52,870 bases of DNA, taken from NCBI GenBank assembly GCA_024400125.1, contig JAKSNG010000012.1, positions 1 through 52,870 of the forward strand, given 5' to 3'. The notes beneath the pieces were generated by a model, which made no database searches, was not told where the DNA came from, and saw only the letters and a program-made list of their open reading frames with translations. This DNA is from Paludibacteraceae bacterium. GTDB lineage: Bacteria > Bacteroidota > Bacteroidia > Bacteroidales > Paludibacteraceae. Below, one piece after another: positions 27,313-35,183 of the stretch (the first letter of the stretch is position 1; the number at the start of each line of letters is the position of its first letter). Position numbers and translations under genes: made by a program.

Positions 27313-27714
27313 TTAAAATGGTAAATCAGTGCCCTCATCTTGCGAAGCAACTGCATCAAAAGTCTGCACATTAGCGGCAGGGGCTGGTTGTGCAGCAGGT
27401 GCAGGAGCAGCGGCAGCAGGAGTAGCAGAAGCGGTAGCTTCAACTACACCTTGTTGTACTTTCCATGCACGGATAGAGGTGTACCAACGACCATTGAACT
27501 CGCGACTCTCGATATCAAAACTTACCGTTACTACATCATCAATGTTGCAAGGGTTGTTCTTGATACGGTCCTCACCAAAGATTTCGAATTGCACCTTGCG
27601 AGGGTATTGTTCTTGTGTCTCTAATACATAACCCTGCACTTTCCATGGGTTACCATTTCTTCCGACACCTTCTTGTATGGGAAGAACTTGAATAATTTTA
27701 CCTACTATTTCCAT
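27313..27714 (-). CDS. DUF3127 domain protein with SSB-like C-terminal tip
   Basis: A 133-residue protein. Residues 1-90 match the DUF3127 domain (MEIVGKIIQVLPIQEGVGRNG, then YPRKVQFEIFGEDRI), an OB-fold-like beta domain of unknown role found in Bacteroidetes. A Pro/Ala linker (about 93-118) leads to an acidic end, DEGTDLPF, very like the D-D-x-P-F tip of single-stranded DNA-binding protein that recruits repair proteins. A role at single-stranded DNA is an inference from this resemblance. ATG at 27714 was chosen because the longer ORF runs into the pgk gene; this leaves 1 nt between them. Confidence 0.85.
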   Translation of the reverse strand: MEIVGKIIQVLPIQEGVGRNGNPWKVQGYVLETQEQYPRKVQFEIFGEDRIKNNPCNIDDVVTVSFDIESREFNGRWYTSIRAWKVQQGVVEATASATPAAAAPAPAAQPAPAANVQTFDAVASQDEGTDLPF

Positions 27715-27715
27715 A

Positions 27716-28969
27716 TTACTCACCTTTAATTGCTGCAACACCTGGGAGAACTTTACCTTCGATGGCTTCGAGTAATGCACCACCGCCTGTGGAGATGTAA
27801 CTTACGCGGTCAGTCATGCCGAACTTGTTCACACAAGCAACGCTATCACCACCTCCGATTAAACTATATGCACCATTGTCGGTGGCATTAGCCACTGCTT
27901 CTGCAATCGCTTTACTACCGCCTACGAAGTTATCAAACTCGAACACACCTGCGGGACCATTCCATAGAATAGTCTTTGCACCTTCGATAGCTTTTGTGAA
28001 CAATTCGCGACTTTTTGGTCCAGCATCTAAGCCTTCCCAACCTTCAGGAATTTCGCCACTTGGGCAAACCAGTTGATTTGCATCATTAGCAAACTTGTCA
28101 CCACAAACAGAGTCAACGCCTAAAACAAGGTTTACGCCTTTTGCCTTAGCTTGTGCGATGATGTCAAGCGCGAGGTCTAATTTATCATCCTCACAAATGG
28201 AGTTACCCACATGACCACCTTGTGCTTTAGCAAATGTATAAGTCATGCCACCGCAAAGAATGAGGTTGTCCACTTTGTCCATGAGATTCTCAATGATACC
28301 AATTTTGGTAGAAACTTTTGAACCACCCATGATAGCAGTGAACGGGCGTTTGATGTTATTGAGGATATTCTCTACAGCCTGCACTTCTTTCTCCATGAGG
28401 TAGCCAAGCATTTTATTTTCTGCGTCGAAGTAGTCTGCGATGACAGCGGTAGATGCATGTTTGCGGTGTGCAGTGCCAAAAGCGTCATTTACATAGCAGT
28501 CAGCATAAGAAGCCAACGTTTTAGCGAACTCTTTTTGGCTTGCTTTCATGGCTTTCTTTGCCTCTTCATAAGCAGGGTCCTCTTTCTCGATACCTACAGG
28601 TTTGCCTTCTTCTTCGCCATAGAAACGGAGATTCTCAAGCAGAAGCACTTCGCCAGCTTTCAGCGCGTCAGCTTGAGCTTTAGCTTTAGCGCAGTCATTA
28701 GCAAATTGTACTTTCACACCGAGGGCAGCGCTAACAGCGTCCACGATTTGGCTCAAACTGTATTTAGCAGCCACTTTGCCTTTGGGTTTACCCATGTGAG
28801 ACATAATAATAAGTGAGCCACCTTGCTCCAGAATGTGTTTGAGAGTAGGCAGTGCACCGCGGATACGGGTGTCATCTGTGATTTTTCCATTTTCATCGAG
28901 TGGCACATTGAAGTCCACGCGAACAATCGCTTTCTTTCCAGCGAAATTGTACTTGTCAATCGTCATCAT
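27716..28969 (-). CDS. pgk: Phosphoglycerate kinase
   Basis: A 417-residue glycolytic enzyme that makes ATP from 1,3-bisphosphoglycerate. Seen: [10 protein letters not shown] at the start, SHMGKPKG (about 57), [15 protein letters not shown] (about 158), [10 protein letters not shown] (about 218), [11 protein letters not shown] (about 335) and [14 protein letters not shown] (about 373). Normal length. It lies 20 nt after the DUF6242 gene and 1 nt before DUF3127. Confidence 0.98.
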   Translation of the reverse strand: MMTIDKYNFAGKKAIVRVDFNVPLDENGKITDDTRIRGALPTLKHILEQGGSLIIMSHMGKPKGKVAAKYSLSQIVDAVSAALGVKVQFANDCAKAKAQADALKAGEVLLLENLRFYGEEEGKPVGIEKEDPAYEEAKKAMKASQKEFAKTLASYADCYVNDAFGTAHRKHASTAVIADYFDAENKMLGYLMEKEVQAVENILNNIKRPFTAIMGGSKVSTKIGIIENLMDKVDNLILCGGMTYTFAKAQGGHVGNSICEDDKLDLALDIIAQAKAKGVNLVLGVDSVCGDKFANDANQLVCPSGEIPEGWEGLDAGPKSRELFTKAIEGAKTILWNGPAGVFEFDNFVGGSKAIAEAVANATDNGAYSLIGGGDSVACVNKFGMTDRVSYISTGGGALLEAIEGKVLPGVAAIKGE

Positions 28970-28989
28970 AATTGTAATTATTAATATTG

Positions 28990-30345
28990 TTAATTAGTTA
29001 TTTTATCCCAATCAATAGAGTTGAGTCTGCCACGATACACATCGCTATAAGTAGTGGACATGTCTTGACCACCGACGATATAGATGTTGTCATCATGCAC
29101 TATCATAGTTTGTTTTTGACGAGCAGTATAGGATGCGGGCAGTTGGCATTTAGTAGTATCAGCTTGTTGCCAAGTAAATCCTTCGTCTATGGAAACGAGT
29201 ATCTCATTTCCGCGGAACTGCATATCTGCATCTACGCCACCTACCATGAGCAATTGATTATTATACCATACGACAGAAACTCCCGTCAAAGTAGTGAACG
29301 AAGGTTGTTCAATGGAATAATTGATAAATCGATAAGGCTTAGTTGACGTTTCTGCATATTCGATATTCCAACGACTGTTGAGGCACTGACCATTTTTTGC
29401 ATAACCTCCAATAATCATCGCACGTAGACGTTCGCTGGTACCCGCAAACTCAACCGCGCAGAAATCGCTAATGGGGAAGTTTGCATCCAGTTGATATTCT
29501 GTTTGCTCCAATATGTCAACATTAACCTTTCCTAAATATAATTGTTGATCTTCTTTATTTTCCACAACAGCCCAAATAGTGTCATTATAGTGCATCAGCA
29601 TCGTTTGAATGGTAAAAGTAGCAGTAGAATAATCGTCTGCTGCCCATGTCTCAGCATCCAAAGAAGTATATAACGTAGCGTCTTGTGCATAGTACAACGC
29701 TTCTCCATCACTCACGATTCCGCGTACGTGGCAAGTGGAAGGCAATCCTTCTAATGTGCGTTTTTCCCAGGAACGTCCGTCAAGAGAATGATATAGCGAC
29801 GTGGTGTAACCATTATTAGCGAACAAATAAAATTCGTCTCCTAACATGACTAATTGCTGCTCGGAATCATCCTTCGGATAAATCGATGTAGTGAGCGTTT
29901 CCCATTGATATAAGTCTGGATCCACCTGATGCACAAGTGGTTGTATGGAATAGACTTTCGTCGTTGATAAGTCAGAAGAGATGATGGTCAAATAGATGGG
30001 GCGCTTGGTGAAGTCCAGTGTATCTGCTCCAGATAGCATAATGACAGTATCACCTAATTGCAATTTGGCAGATCCCGGAGTTGCTTCGAATGTGTATTTG
30101 GGTACAGCACGATTGAGTGGGGTCCCAAATCGGATGGAATCTATAGAATAGACGAAACCTGTATCTGTACCTTGAACGACCTTGAATTTAGCTTCTGCAA
30201 ATCCAGGGTAATTATCTTGTGCAGCGAATGAGAATGTGTTCAATTGAGCGACATTAGAGGTTATTGGATCGTTCTTCTTTGTGCTGCATGCTGTCATCGT
30301 AGAAACGATGGCAATGAGCATGAATATGTATTTTTTTTGCTTCAT
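28990..30345 (-). CDS. DUF6242-like beta-propeller lipoprotein
   Basis: A 451-residue lipoprotein with lipobox TMTAC at residues 16-20. The N-terminal part (20-140) looks like an Ig-like domain. The rest has repeated motifs such as [38 protein letters not shown] and [16 protein letters not shown], i.e. Asp-box-like blades of a beta-propeller, fitting DUF6242 of Bacteroidales. Function unknown; it should sit in the periplasm or on the surface. First gene before pgk. No TAnnTTTG promoter is evident on its strand upstream. Confidence 0.75.
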   Translation of the reverse strand: MKQKKYIFMLIAIVSTMTACSTKKNDPITSNVAQLNTFSFAAQDNYPGFAEAKFKVVQGTDTGFVYSIDSIRFGTPLNRAVPKYTFEATPGSAKLQLGDTVIMLSGADTLDFTKRPIYLTIISSDLSTTKVYSIQPLVHQVDPDLYQWETLTTSIYPKDDSEQQLVMLGDEFYLFANNGYTTSLYHSLDGRSWEKRTLEGLPSTCHVRGIVSDGEALYYAQDATLYTSLDAETWAADDYSTATFTIQTMLMHYNDTIWAVVENKEDQQLYLGKVNVDILEQTEYQLDANFPISDFCAVEFAGTSERLRAMIIGGYAKNGQCLNSRWNIEYAETSTKPYRFINYSIEQPSFTTLTGVSVVWYNNQLLMVGGVDADMQFRGNEILVSIDEGFTWQQADTTKCQLPASYTARQKQTMIVHDDNIYIVGGQDMSTTYSDVYRGRLNSIDWDKITN

Positions 30346-30346
30346 A

Positions 30347-30378
30347 TTTGCTTATATGCAATATTTTTTGTACTTTTG
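30347..30378 (+). promoter_or_regulatory. Promoter of the formyltetrahydrofolate cyclo-ligase gene
   Basis: -33 TTTG (30347-30350), 20-bp spacer, -7 TACTTTTG (30371-30378). It starts 2 bp beyond the divergent DUF6242 start codon. Confidence 0.8.
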
Positions 30379-30420
30379 CGGCGTTATTTCAAAATCAACC
30401 GACTAATTATTACCTTTGAT

Positions 30421-31026
30421 ATGCTATTTGAAAGCCAATTACACGATTTAAAAGCGCACCTTCCTTGGATTCGTCTCCGTCAGGAGAAGCAAGCCATCCG
30501 TGCTTTAGTAGAGCAACGTCGTCGTATCTATCCCGAGGAGCAGGCGAAAGCAGATTCCGAAGCCATCATAGCTCAATTAGAGAAGATGCAATGTTTCCGT
30601 GATGCCCAAACCGTCATGCTTTACTACCCTATTCACAACGAGGTTGACTTACGCGGTCTGATGAAGCGTTATGAGGGTCAAAAAACGTTTTTACTGCCAG
30701 TCACACATCGTAAGGGTATAGAAGCCCGTAAATACGAAGGCGAACTGATGATGAAACGTGGTCACTTAAATGTTCCCGAACCACAAACATCTGAGTGGAA
30801 GGGTAAGATTGACCTCATTTTAGTTCCTGGTGTGGTGTTTGATCCGCTCTGTAATCGTATTGGTCGCGGAGGTGGGTATTATGACAAGTTCTTGCATTCC
30901 CAGCATCATGCTATCAAGATTGGTGTTGCGTACGACTTCCAAGTCAAGAAGCATGAGATACCTCATAGCCACCACGATAAGCCATTGGATCGGATTATCA
31001 CTCCTACTCAGACCATTGGATTGTAG
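30421..31026 (+). CDS. 5-formyltetrahydrofolate cyclo-ligase
   Basis: A 201-residue enzyme that converts 5-formyl-THF to 5,10-methenyl-THF with ATP. Seen: LRQEKQAIRALVEQRRRI at the N-terminus, MLYYPIHNEVDL (substrate pocket), and LVPGVVFDPLCNRIGRGGGYYDKFL (about 136-160), the family signature with the phosphate-binding GRGGGYYD. ATG at 30421 is the first start behind the promoter; a longer ORF begins inside the divergent gene. Its last 23 nt overlap the convergent gene at 31004. Confidence 0.93.
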   Translation: MLFESQLHDLKAHLPWIRLRQEKQAIRALVEQRRRIYPEEQAKADSEAIIAQLEKMQCFRDAQTVMLYYPIHNEVDLRGLMKRYEGQKTFLLPVTHRKGIEARKYEGELMMKRGHLNVPEPQTSEWKGKIDLILVPGVVFDPLCNRIGRGGGYYDKFLHSQHHAIKIGVAYDFQVKKHEIPHSHHDKPLDRIITPTQTIGL

Positions 31027-31765
31027 GCTGACTATCAATTTGTCTTTGTATCTCTCGGTCGGTTTCGGCTGAGAGATGTTTTTCGCCCGTACGGTAGTAA
31101 TAAATGACTCCATACGCTTGGCAGTTACGCAGACGTTGATAGGGCAAACAATCTTTGTAATGTCCTTCTACTTGATTCCAAATATCTAAGATCAATTCAT
31201 CGGCTTTAGCACGCAAGTCGCTTAAGTCCTCTGACACGCGGCTGCTTGTTTTCCGATGTACTTTTTGATTTTCATAATGTTCCTTGAAGATTTCATAGTG
31301 CACCTTCACCTTGGCGATAGCAGGGTTATAGATGGGTGCGCCACCCATGCTGACACGTTCTTGTTCGCCATCGATGATATTTTGTCCCCACACCAACAAA
31401 TCTTCCTCACTACTGAGGTCTGGCAAAATATGTGAATCCACTTCTAATTTATACAACTCTTTCATCTCTTTGCGAATCTCTCCACGCATCACAGTCATAT
31501 TAAACACTTGAATGAAGTGTGAAATATACATACGTGCTGTTTGCACAACATGACGATATTGCTTGTTAGCAGACACGCGGCTGGCGAAGTTCGTGTGATA
31601 TTGTGACACTTGGTTTTCAAACTGCATTAAGAAACGTTGTGCCTCGTTTAATGTTTTGTAACTAAGTACCTGATCATTAAAATCAGACTCACTTGCACGT
31701 TGAACAGCATTTTGCAAAGCAGAAAGGCGTGTTTGATCGGTGTTTGGTAATCTTCTGTACGGCAT
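31004..31765 (-). CDS. Conserved hypothetical Bacteroidetes protein (MPYRRLPNTD start)
   Basis: A 253-residue soluble protein of unknown function, mostly helical, starting MPYRRLPNTDQTRLSALQ. I recognise this start as common to a conserved Bacteroidetes hypothetical family. Nothing suggests an active site; a long charged helix region lies at about 40-130 and a Tyr-rich segment (YGVIYYYRTGEKHL) near 225-240. It ends the ddl operon, 11 nt after the prenyltransferase gene. Confidence 0.7.
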   Translation of the reverse strand: MPYRRLPNTDQTRLSALQNAVQRASESDFNDQVLSYKTLNEAQRFLMQFENQVSQYHTNFASRVSANKQYRHVVQTARMYISHFIQVFNMTVMRGEIRKEMKELYKLEVDSHILPDLSSEEDLLVWGQNIIDGEQERVSMGGAPIYNPAIAKVKVHYEIFKEHYENQKVHRKTSSRVSEDLSDLRAKADELILDIWNQVEGHYKDCLPYQRLRNCQAYGVIYYYRTGEKHLSAETDREIQRQIDSQPTIQWSE

Positions 31766-31776
31766 AGTATGTCAAT

Positions 31777-32685
31777 TTACGATTTACGGTTGATTAAATG
31801 TGCAGCCAATTGGCGCAACTGTTCGGTAGCCTCATTTTGAGGTAATGTATCTAAATAAGCCAAGGCTTTGGTTGTCAATTGTTCAATTTGTTTCTCGGCA
31901 ATTTCGCGTACACCATATTGGTTGTAAGCAGTAAGGACTTCTGTCAAGTCGTGACTATGAATAGCTTGTGATTGTGCTTTCGATTGATACGTGAGCCACA
32001 TGAATGTTTTCTTACCCTCAGCAATGTCTCCTCCAATAGCCTTACCAAATGTCTTTGGATCGCCATAGCAGTCAAGCAAGTCGTCTTGGATTTGGAAAGC
32101 CAAACCGATATGAATGCCATATTCATAGAGAGCATGCTGCTGTTGCTCGGTAGCATTGGCAATATATGCTCCCATTTGTAGAGCCGTAGCCAATAAGACA
32201 GATGTTTTGAGACGAATCATCATCATATAGTCCTCAATCGTCACATCGTCTCGATGCTCAAAATCGACGTCATATTGTTGTCCTTCGCATATCTCAGTTG
32301 CCATTTTGTTAAAGAGTTGCAAGCATTGGGCAAGTTTGTTTGCTGGCACTTGACTCAGCAACTTGTAAGCCTCGATAAGCATTTGGTCTCCGCTCAAGAT
32401 GGCTGTGTTAGCATCCCATTTGACATGGACAGTTGGACGTCCACGACGTACGGATGCATTATCCATAACATCGTCGTGGAGTAGTGTGAAATTATGGAAA
32501 ACTTCGAGGGCCAAAGCGGCAGGCAACACCTCTTGTTCGTTGCCGCCAAACAATTGACACGCCAACAATGCCAAAGTAGGACGGACACGTTTGCCGCCTG
32601 CTTCGAGGGTGTAACCGATGGGAGCATATAAACCTTTTGGTTCACGCGACCAATCGAGTTTGGCTATTTCGGAGTTGATATCCAT
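31777..32685 (-). CDS. Polyprenyl synthetase family protein (trans-isoprenyl diphosphate synthase)
   Basis: A 302-residue trans-prenyltransferase that condenses isopentenyl diphosphate with allylic diphosphates. The first Asp-rich motif LLHDDVMDNA is at about 74-83, followed by RRGRPTVH; the second, FQIQDDLLDCYGD, is near 198. GKRVRP near the N-terminus binds diphosphate. Chain length cannot be judged. It lies 11 nt after ddl, fitting supply of precursor for the lipid carrier of cell wall synthesis. Confidence 0.92.
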   Translation of the reverse strand: MDINSEIAKLDWSREPKGLYAPIGYTLEAGGKRVRPTLALLACQLFGGNEQEVLPAALALEVFHNFTLLHDDVMDNASVRRGRPTVHVKWDANTAILSGDQMLIEAYKLLSQVPANKLAQCLQLFNKMATEICEGQQYDVDFEHRDDVTIEDYMMMIRLKTSVLLATALQMGAYIANATEQQQHALYEYGIHIGLAFQIQDDLLDCYGDPKTFGKAIGGDIAEGKKTFMWLTYQSKAQSQAIHSHDLTEVLTAYNQYGVREIAEKQIEQLTTKALAYLDTLPQNEATEQLRQLAAHLINRKS

Positions 32686-32696
32686 AAGTACGTTAT

Positions 32697-33731
32697 TTAT
32701 TTTGTCAGTTGATCTTCTATGATTTCTGTCAGCACATCTGTGATGTTTAATCCAGCTGCGCGCACCTGTTGCGGAATAAAAGAGGTGGGGGTCATTCCTG
32801 GAGTCGTATTAACTTCGAGAAGGTTAATATCCCAATCTCGGTCCGTATGTGGGGTAACAATATAATCGGTACGAATAATACCTTTGCAGCCTAAGATGTC
32901 GTAAATCTTGAGTGTGAGTGCTTGTACACGGTCACGTACTTCGTCCGGAATACGAGCTGGTGTTATCTCATCTACTGAACCGTTGTATTTAGCATCATAA
33001 TCAAAGAACTCGTTTTTGGAAACAACTTCAGTGATTGGGAAAGCCACCGCCTTGCTTTTGGTCTTATAGACACCACAGGTGATTTCTATTCCTTCTAAGA
33101 GTGACTCACAGATAACTTCGTTTCCCTCTTGAAACGCACGCTGAATAGCAGGTAATATCTGCTCTTTTGTCTTAACCTTTGAGCAACCGAAACTTGAGCC
33201 CCCGACATTACTTTTGATAAACGAAGGTACAGGTATCCTCTCGGTGTACTCTCGTTCTACTACCGATGTAGACGTAGTATTTTCTCCTACAATATAGAAC
33301 TTAGACGCATCATCTAAAGCATAGGCGTCAGGACCATTTGAATGTGCGAATTGGGAAGTGGTTGTGATTTTGCGGAGCAAGACGCTATTAGCAATGCGCA
33401 TACCAAAATCCTGCAAGTAATGATTGCACGCATACTTATTAAAGGTAAGCGCAGCTGGTAACACACCGCAGCAAGAGAATGGGATGTGCATCATCTCTAA
33501 GAATCCTTGGAGCAGACCATTCTCGCCAGGAGTGCCATGAATGGTGATATAGGCAAAGTCAAATGTGACTAATTTATTGAGTGTTTCAATATCCGCGCCT
33601 TTGAGTTCAACTATCTCGGCATCAAACTTGTTGGTATCAATCCATGACAATATACCCGCTGCACTTTTGAGTGAGACATCATGCTCAGAGCTATCTCCGC
33701 CTGCGACTATGGCAATTTTATACTTTTTCAT
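32697..33731 (-). CDS. ddl: D-alanine--D-alanine ligase
   Basis: A 344-residue ATP-grasp enzyme that makes the D-Ala-D-Ala dipeptide for peptidoglycan. Seen: KIAIVAGGDSSEHDVSLKSA at the N-terminus, YITIHGTPGENGLLQG (about 80), PSFIKSNVGGSSFGCSKV (about 170), IRTDYIV and LLEVNTTPGMTPTSFIPQQ near the end. ATG at 33731 gives the canonical start; the longer ORF needs a TTG just after the -7 box. Only 9 nt separate the promoter -7 box from the ATG, so the mRNA is nearly leaderless. Confidence 0.96.
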   Translation of the reverse strand: MKKYKIAIVAGGDSSEHDVSLKSAAGILSWIDTNKFDAEIVELKGADIETLNKLVTFDFAYITIHGTPGENGLLQGFLEMMHIPFSCCGVLPAALTFNKYACNHYLQDFGMRIANSVLLRKITTTSQFAHSNGPDAYALDDASKFYIVGENTTSTSVVEREYTERIPVPSFIKSNVGGSSFGCSKVKTKEQILPAIQRAFQEGNEVICESLLEGIEITCGVYKTKSKAVAFPITEVVSKNEFFDYDAKYNGSVDEITPARIPDEVRDRVQALTLKIYDILGCKGIIRTDYIVTPHTDRDWDINLLEVNTTPGMTPTSFIPQQVRAAGLNITDVLTEIIEDQLTK

Positions 33732-33740
33732 AAGTGGCTG

Positions 33741-33772
33741 CAAAATTACATTTTTTTTTGCATATATGCAAA
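33741..33772 (-). promoter_or_regulatory. Promoter of the ddl operon
   Basis: Minus strand: -33 TTTG (33772-33769), 20-bp spacer, -7 TAATTTTG (33748-33741), ATG at 33731. Confidence 0.8.
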
Positions 33773-33789
33773 CTTATCTAAATATTTTA

Positions 33790-34392
33790 TTATTTTTTTC
33801 TTTTATCGGTGACATTTCCCGTCTCGGCATATTCGACCAAATTAGCAAATACCTGTCTAAAACGCCAGTCGGCTACAGTCTTCCATTTTTTCTCGGTAAT
33901 AAACCATGATAGGAACTTGCCTAAAACGAAGTTAAATTCACAATGAACACGCGTTTGCGTGGGCGCAATAGAGTCCATCACAAACGTGAAGTCTGCGCCT
34001 TGTAACATGGAGCCTGAGTAGGTAGCCGTCATGTATGTGCCATGATTGACCGTTCCTAAATGTCGGTCAGGAAACATCTTGCTACCTAAAACATAAATAT
34101 CTAACGCTTGGTCTGCGGTCTTGGTAATACTGTCATAGGTATTCAAGCCATACTTGATAGCGACTGCATCTTTTCCGCTATTGCTGGTATCCCCATCTCC
34201 ACTGGTATTGAGATAAGCCCAATCAAAGAGGGCTTTGGAGTCTGCTTGAAACTCGTAAAAAAATCGGTCTATAACGGTTTGGAAACGCGCCACAGAGCAA
34301 TTACATACTGTATCAATAATGACATGCCGGTCTTGTGAGGCGTGAACAAACTGTCCTGCAAAAATGGATAAGATAATCAATAGATTCTTCAT
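33790..34392 (-). CDS. Secreted protein of unknown function
   Basis: A 200-residue protein with a signal peptide (LLIILSIFAGQFVHA, cleavage near residue 18). The mature part has two close cysteines (TVCNCSVARF), a helical FYEFQADSKALFDWAY region, and a beta-rich second half (GTYMTATYSGSMLQGADFTFVMD) with a basic KRKK end. The pattern vaguely suggests a lipid-binding or SRPBCC-like fold, but I would not assign it. Its start overlaps the upstream gene by 4 nt; it is the last gene of a four-gene envelope operon. Confidence 0.7.
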   Translation of the reverse strand: MKNLLIILSIFAGQFVHASQDRHVIIDTVCNCSVARFQTVIDRFFYEFQADSKALFDWAYLNTSGDGDTSNSGKDAVAIKYGLNTYDSITKTADQALDIYVLGSKMFPDRHLGTVNHGTYMTATYSGSMLQGADFTFVMDSIAPTQTRVHCEFNFVLGKFLSWFITEKKWKTVADWRFRQVFANLVEYAETGNVTDKRKK

Positions 34393-35183
34393 TCTTCTTC
34401 GATAACTTTTTTGGTTTTACGTTTTGTTTCTGCTTTGAATCGATACCCTACGCCCAACGAGAGTCGTTGTGGATAAAGCGATGCATTGACTGCTCGTATG
34501 CCGCCTTGCTCGTGGTAGTAAGTAATGATATCAGATAGACTGACTTGATAATTAAATATGATTTGCACGCCGATTGGAAATTCATAACTTACCGTAGCGG
34601 CAACACCAGAGTGGTTATTGTGCAGTTTGTAGAGATCTGAATAATCTTTAGTTGGGGTTTCAGCCTGACGAATGGGTGTTTTCTCCTCAACAGCACTATT
34701 GTTGGTATAAGCATTGACATTGGAGGCAAACGTAAAATGTGTAAATGGTCCAGCACCAAAAGAGAGGTAGCCTTGTTTCATGTTTCCATAACGTCCCATG
34801 AAATACACAGGCACATCCATACCAAGAGACCAAAGTTGACTTTTGCGATCCAATCCTTTGACATAGTTTTCTTCCGCGGTAAAGACGAGTCGTCCTTGAA
34901 TAGCAAAGTGCTCTGTTACGAGAAAATCCAATATGCCTGCTACGTCACAACCAAAACTCATTTTAGATGAAACCTTCTGATTGGCTTGCGTGACAATAAA
35001 ATTGGACATATTGGCTGCCAAATAAAGTCCCATCGTCACTTTCTTGGGCAAGTTCTCTTGGTCAATCGTGTCCAGATTGACTTCGTTTTTCCAATCGTTT
35101 ACCTTTTGTTCCACGCTTTGCGCGAAGACAGAAGTGGTGCTTGCGGTCAATAGGACGAGTCCTACTAAAATCTTCTTCATCAT
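34389..35183 (-). CDS. Outer membrane beta-barrel protein
   Basis: A 264-residue outer membrane protein with a signal peptide (MMKKILVGLVLLTASTTSVFA, cleavage at 21/22). The mature protein has alternating strands such as VTMGLYLAANMSNFIV, GYLSFGAGPFTHFTFASNV and QRLSLGVGYRFK, typical of an 8-10 strand barrel (porin-family/OMP_b-brl type), with a Lys/Glu tail after the last strand. Function unknown. It overlaps both neighbours by 4 nt. Confidence 0.78.
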   Translation of the reverse strand: MMKKILVGLVLLTASTTSVFAQSVEQKVNDWKNEVNLDTIDQENLPKKVTMGLYLAANMSNFIVTQANQKVSSKMSFGCDVAGILDFLVTEHFAIQGRLVFTAEENYVKGLDRKSQLWSLGMDVPVYFMGRYGNMKQGYLSFGAGPFTHFTFASNVNAYTNNSAVEEKTPIRQAETPTKDYSDLYKLHNNHSGVAATVSYEFPIGVQIIFNYQVSLSDIITYYHEQGGIRAVNASLYPQRLSLGVGYRFKAETKRKTKKVIEEE

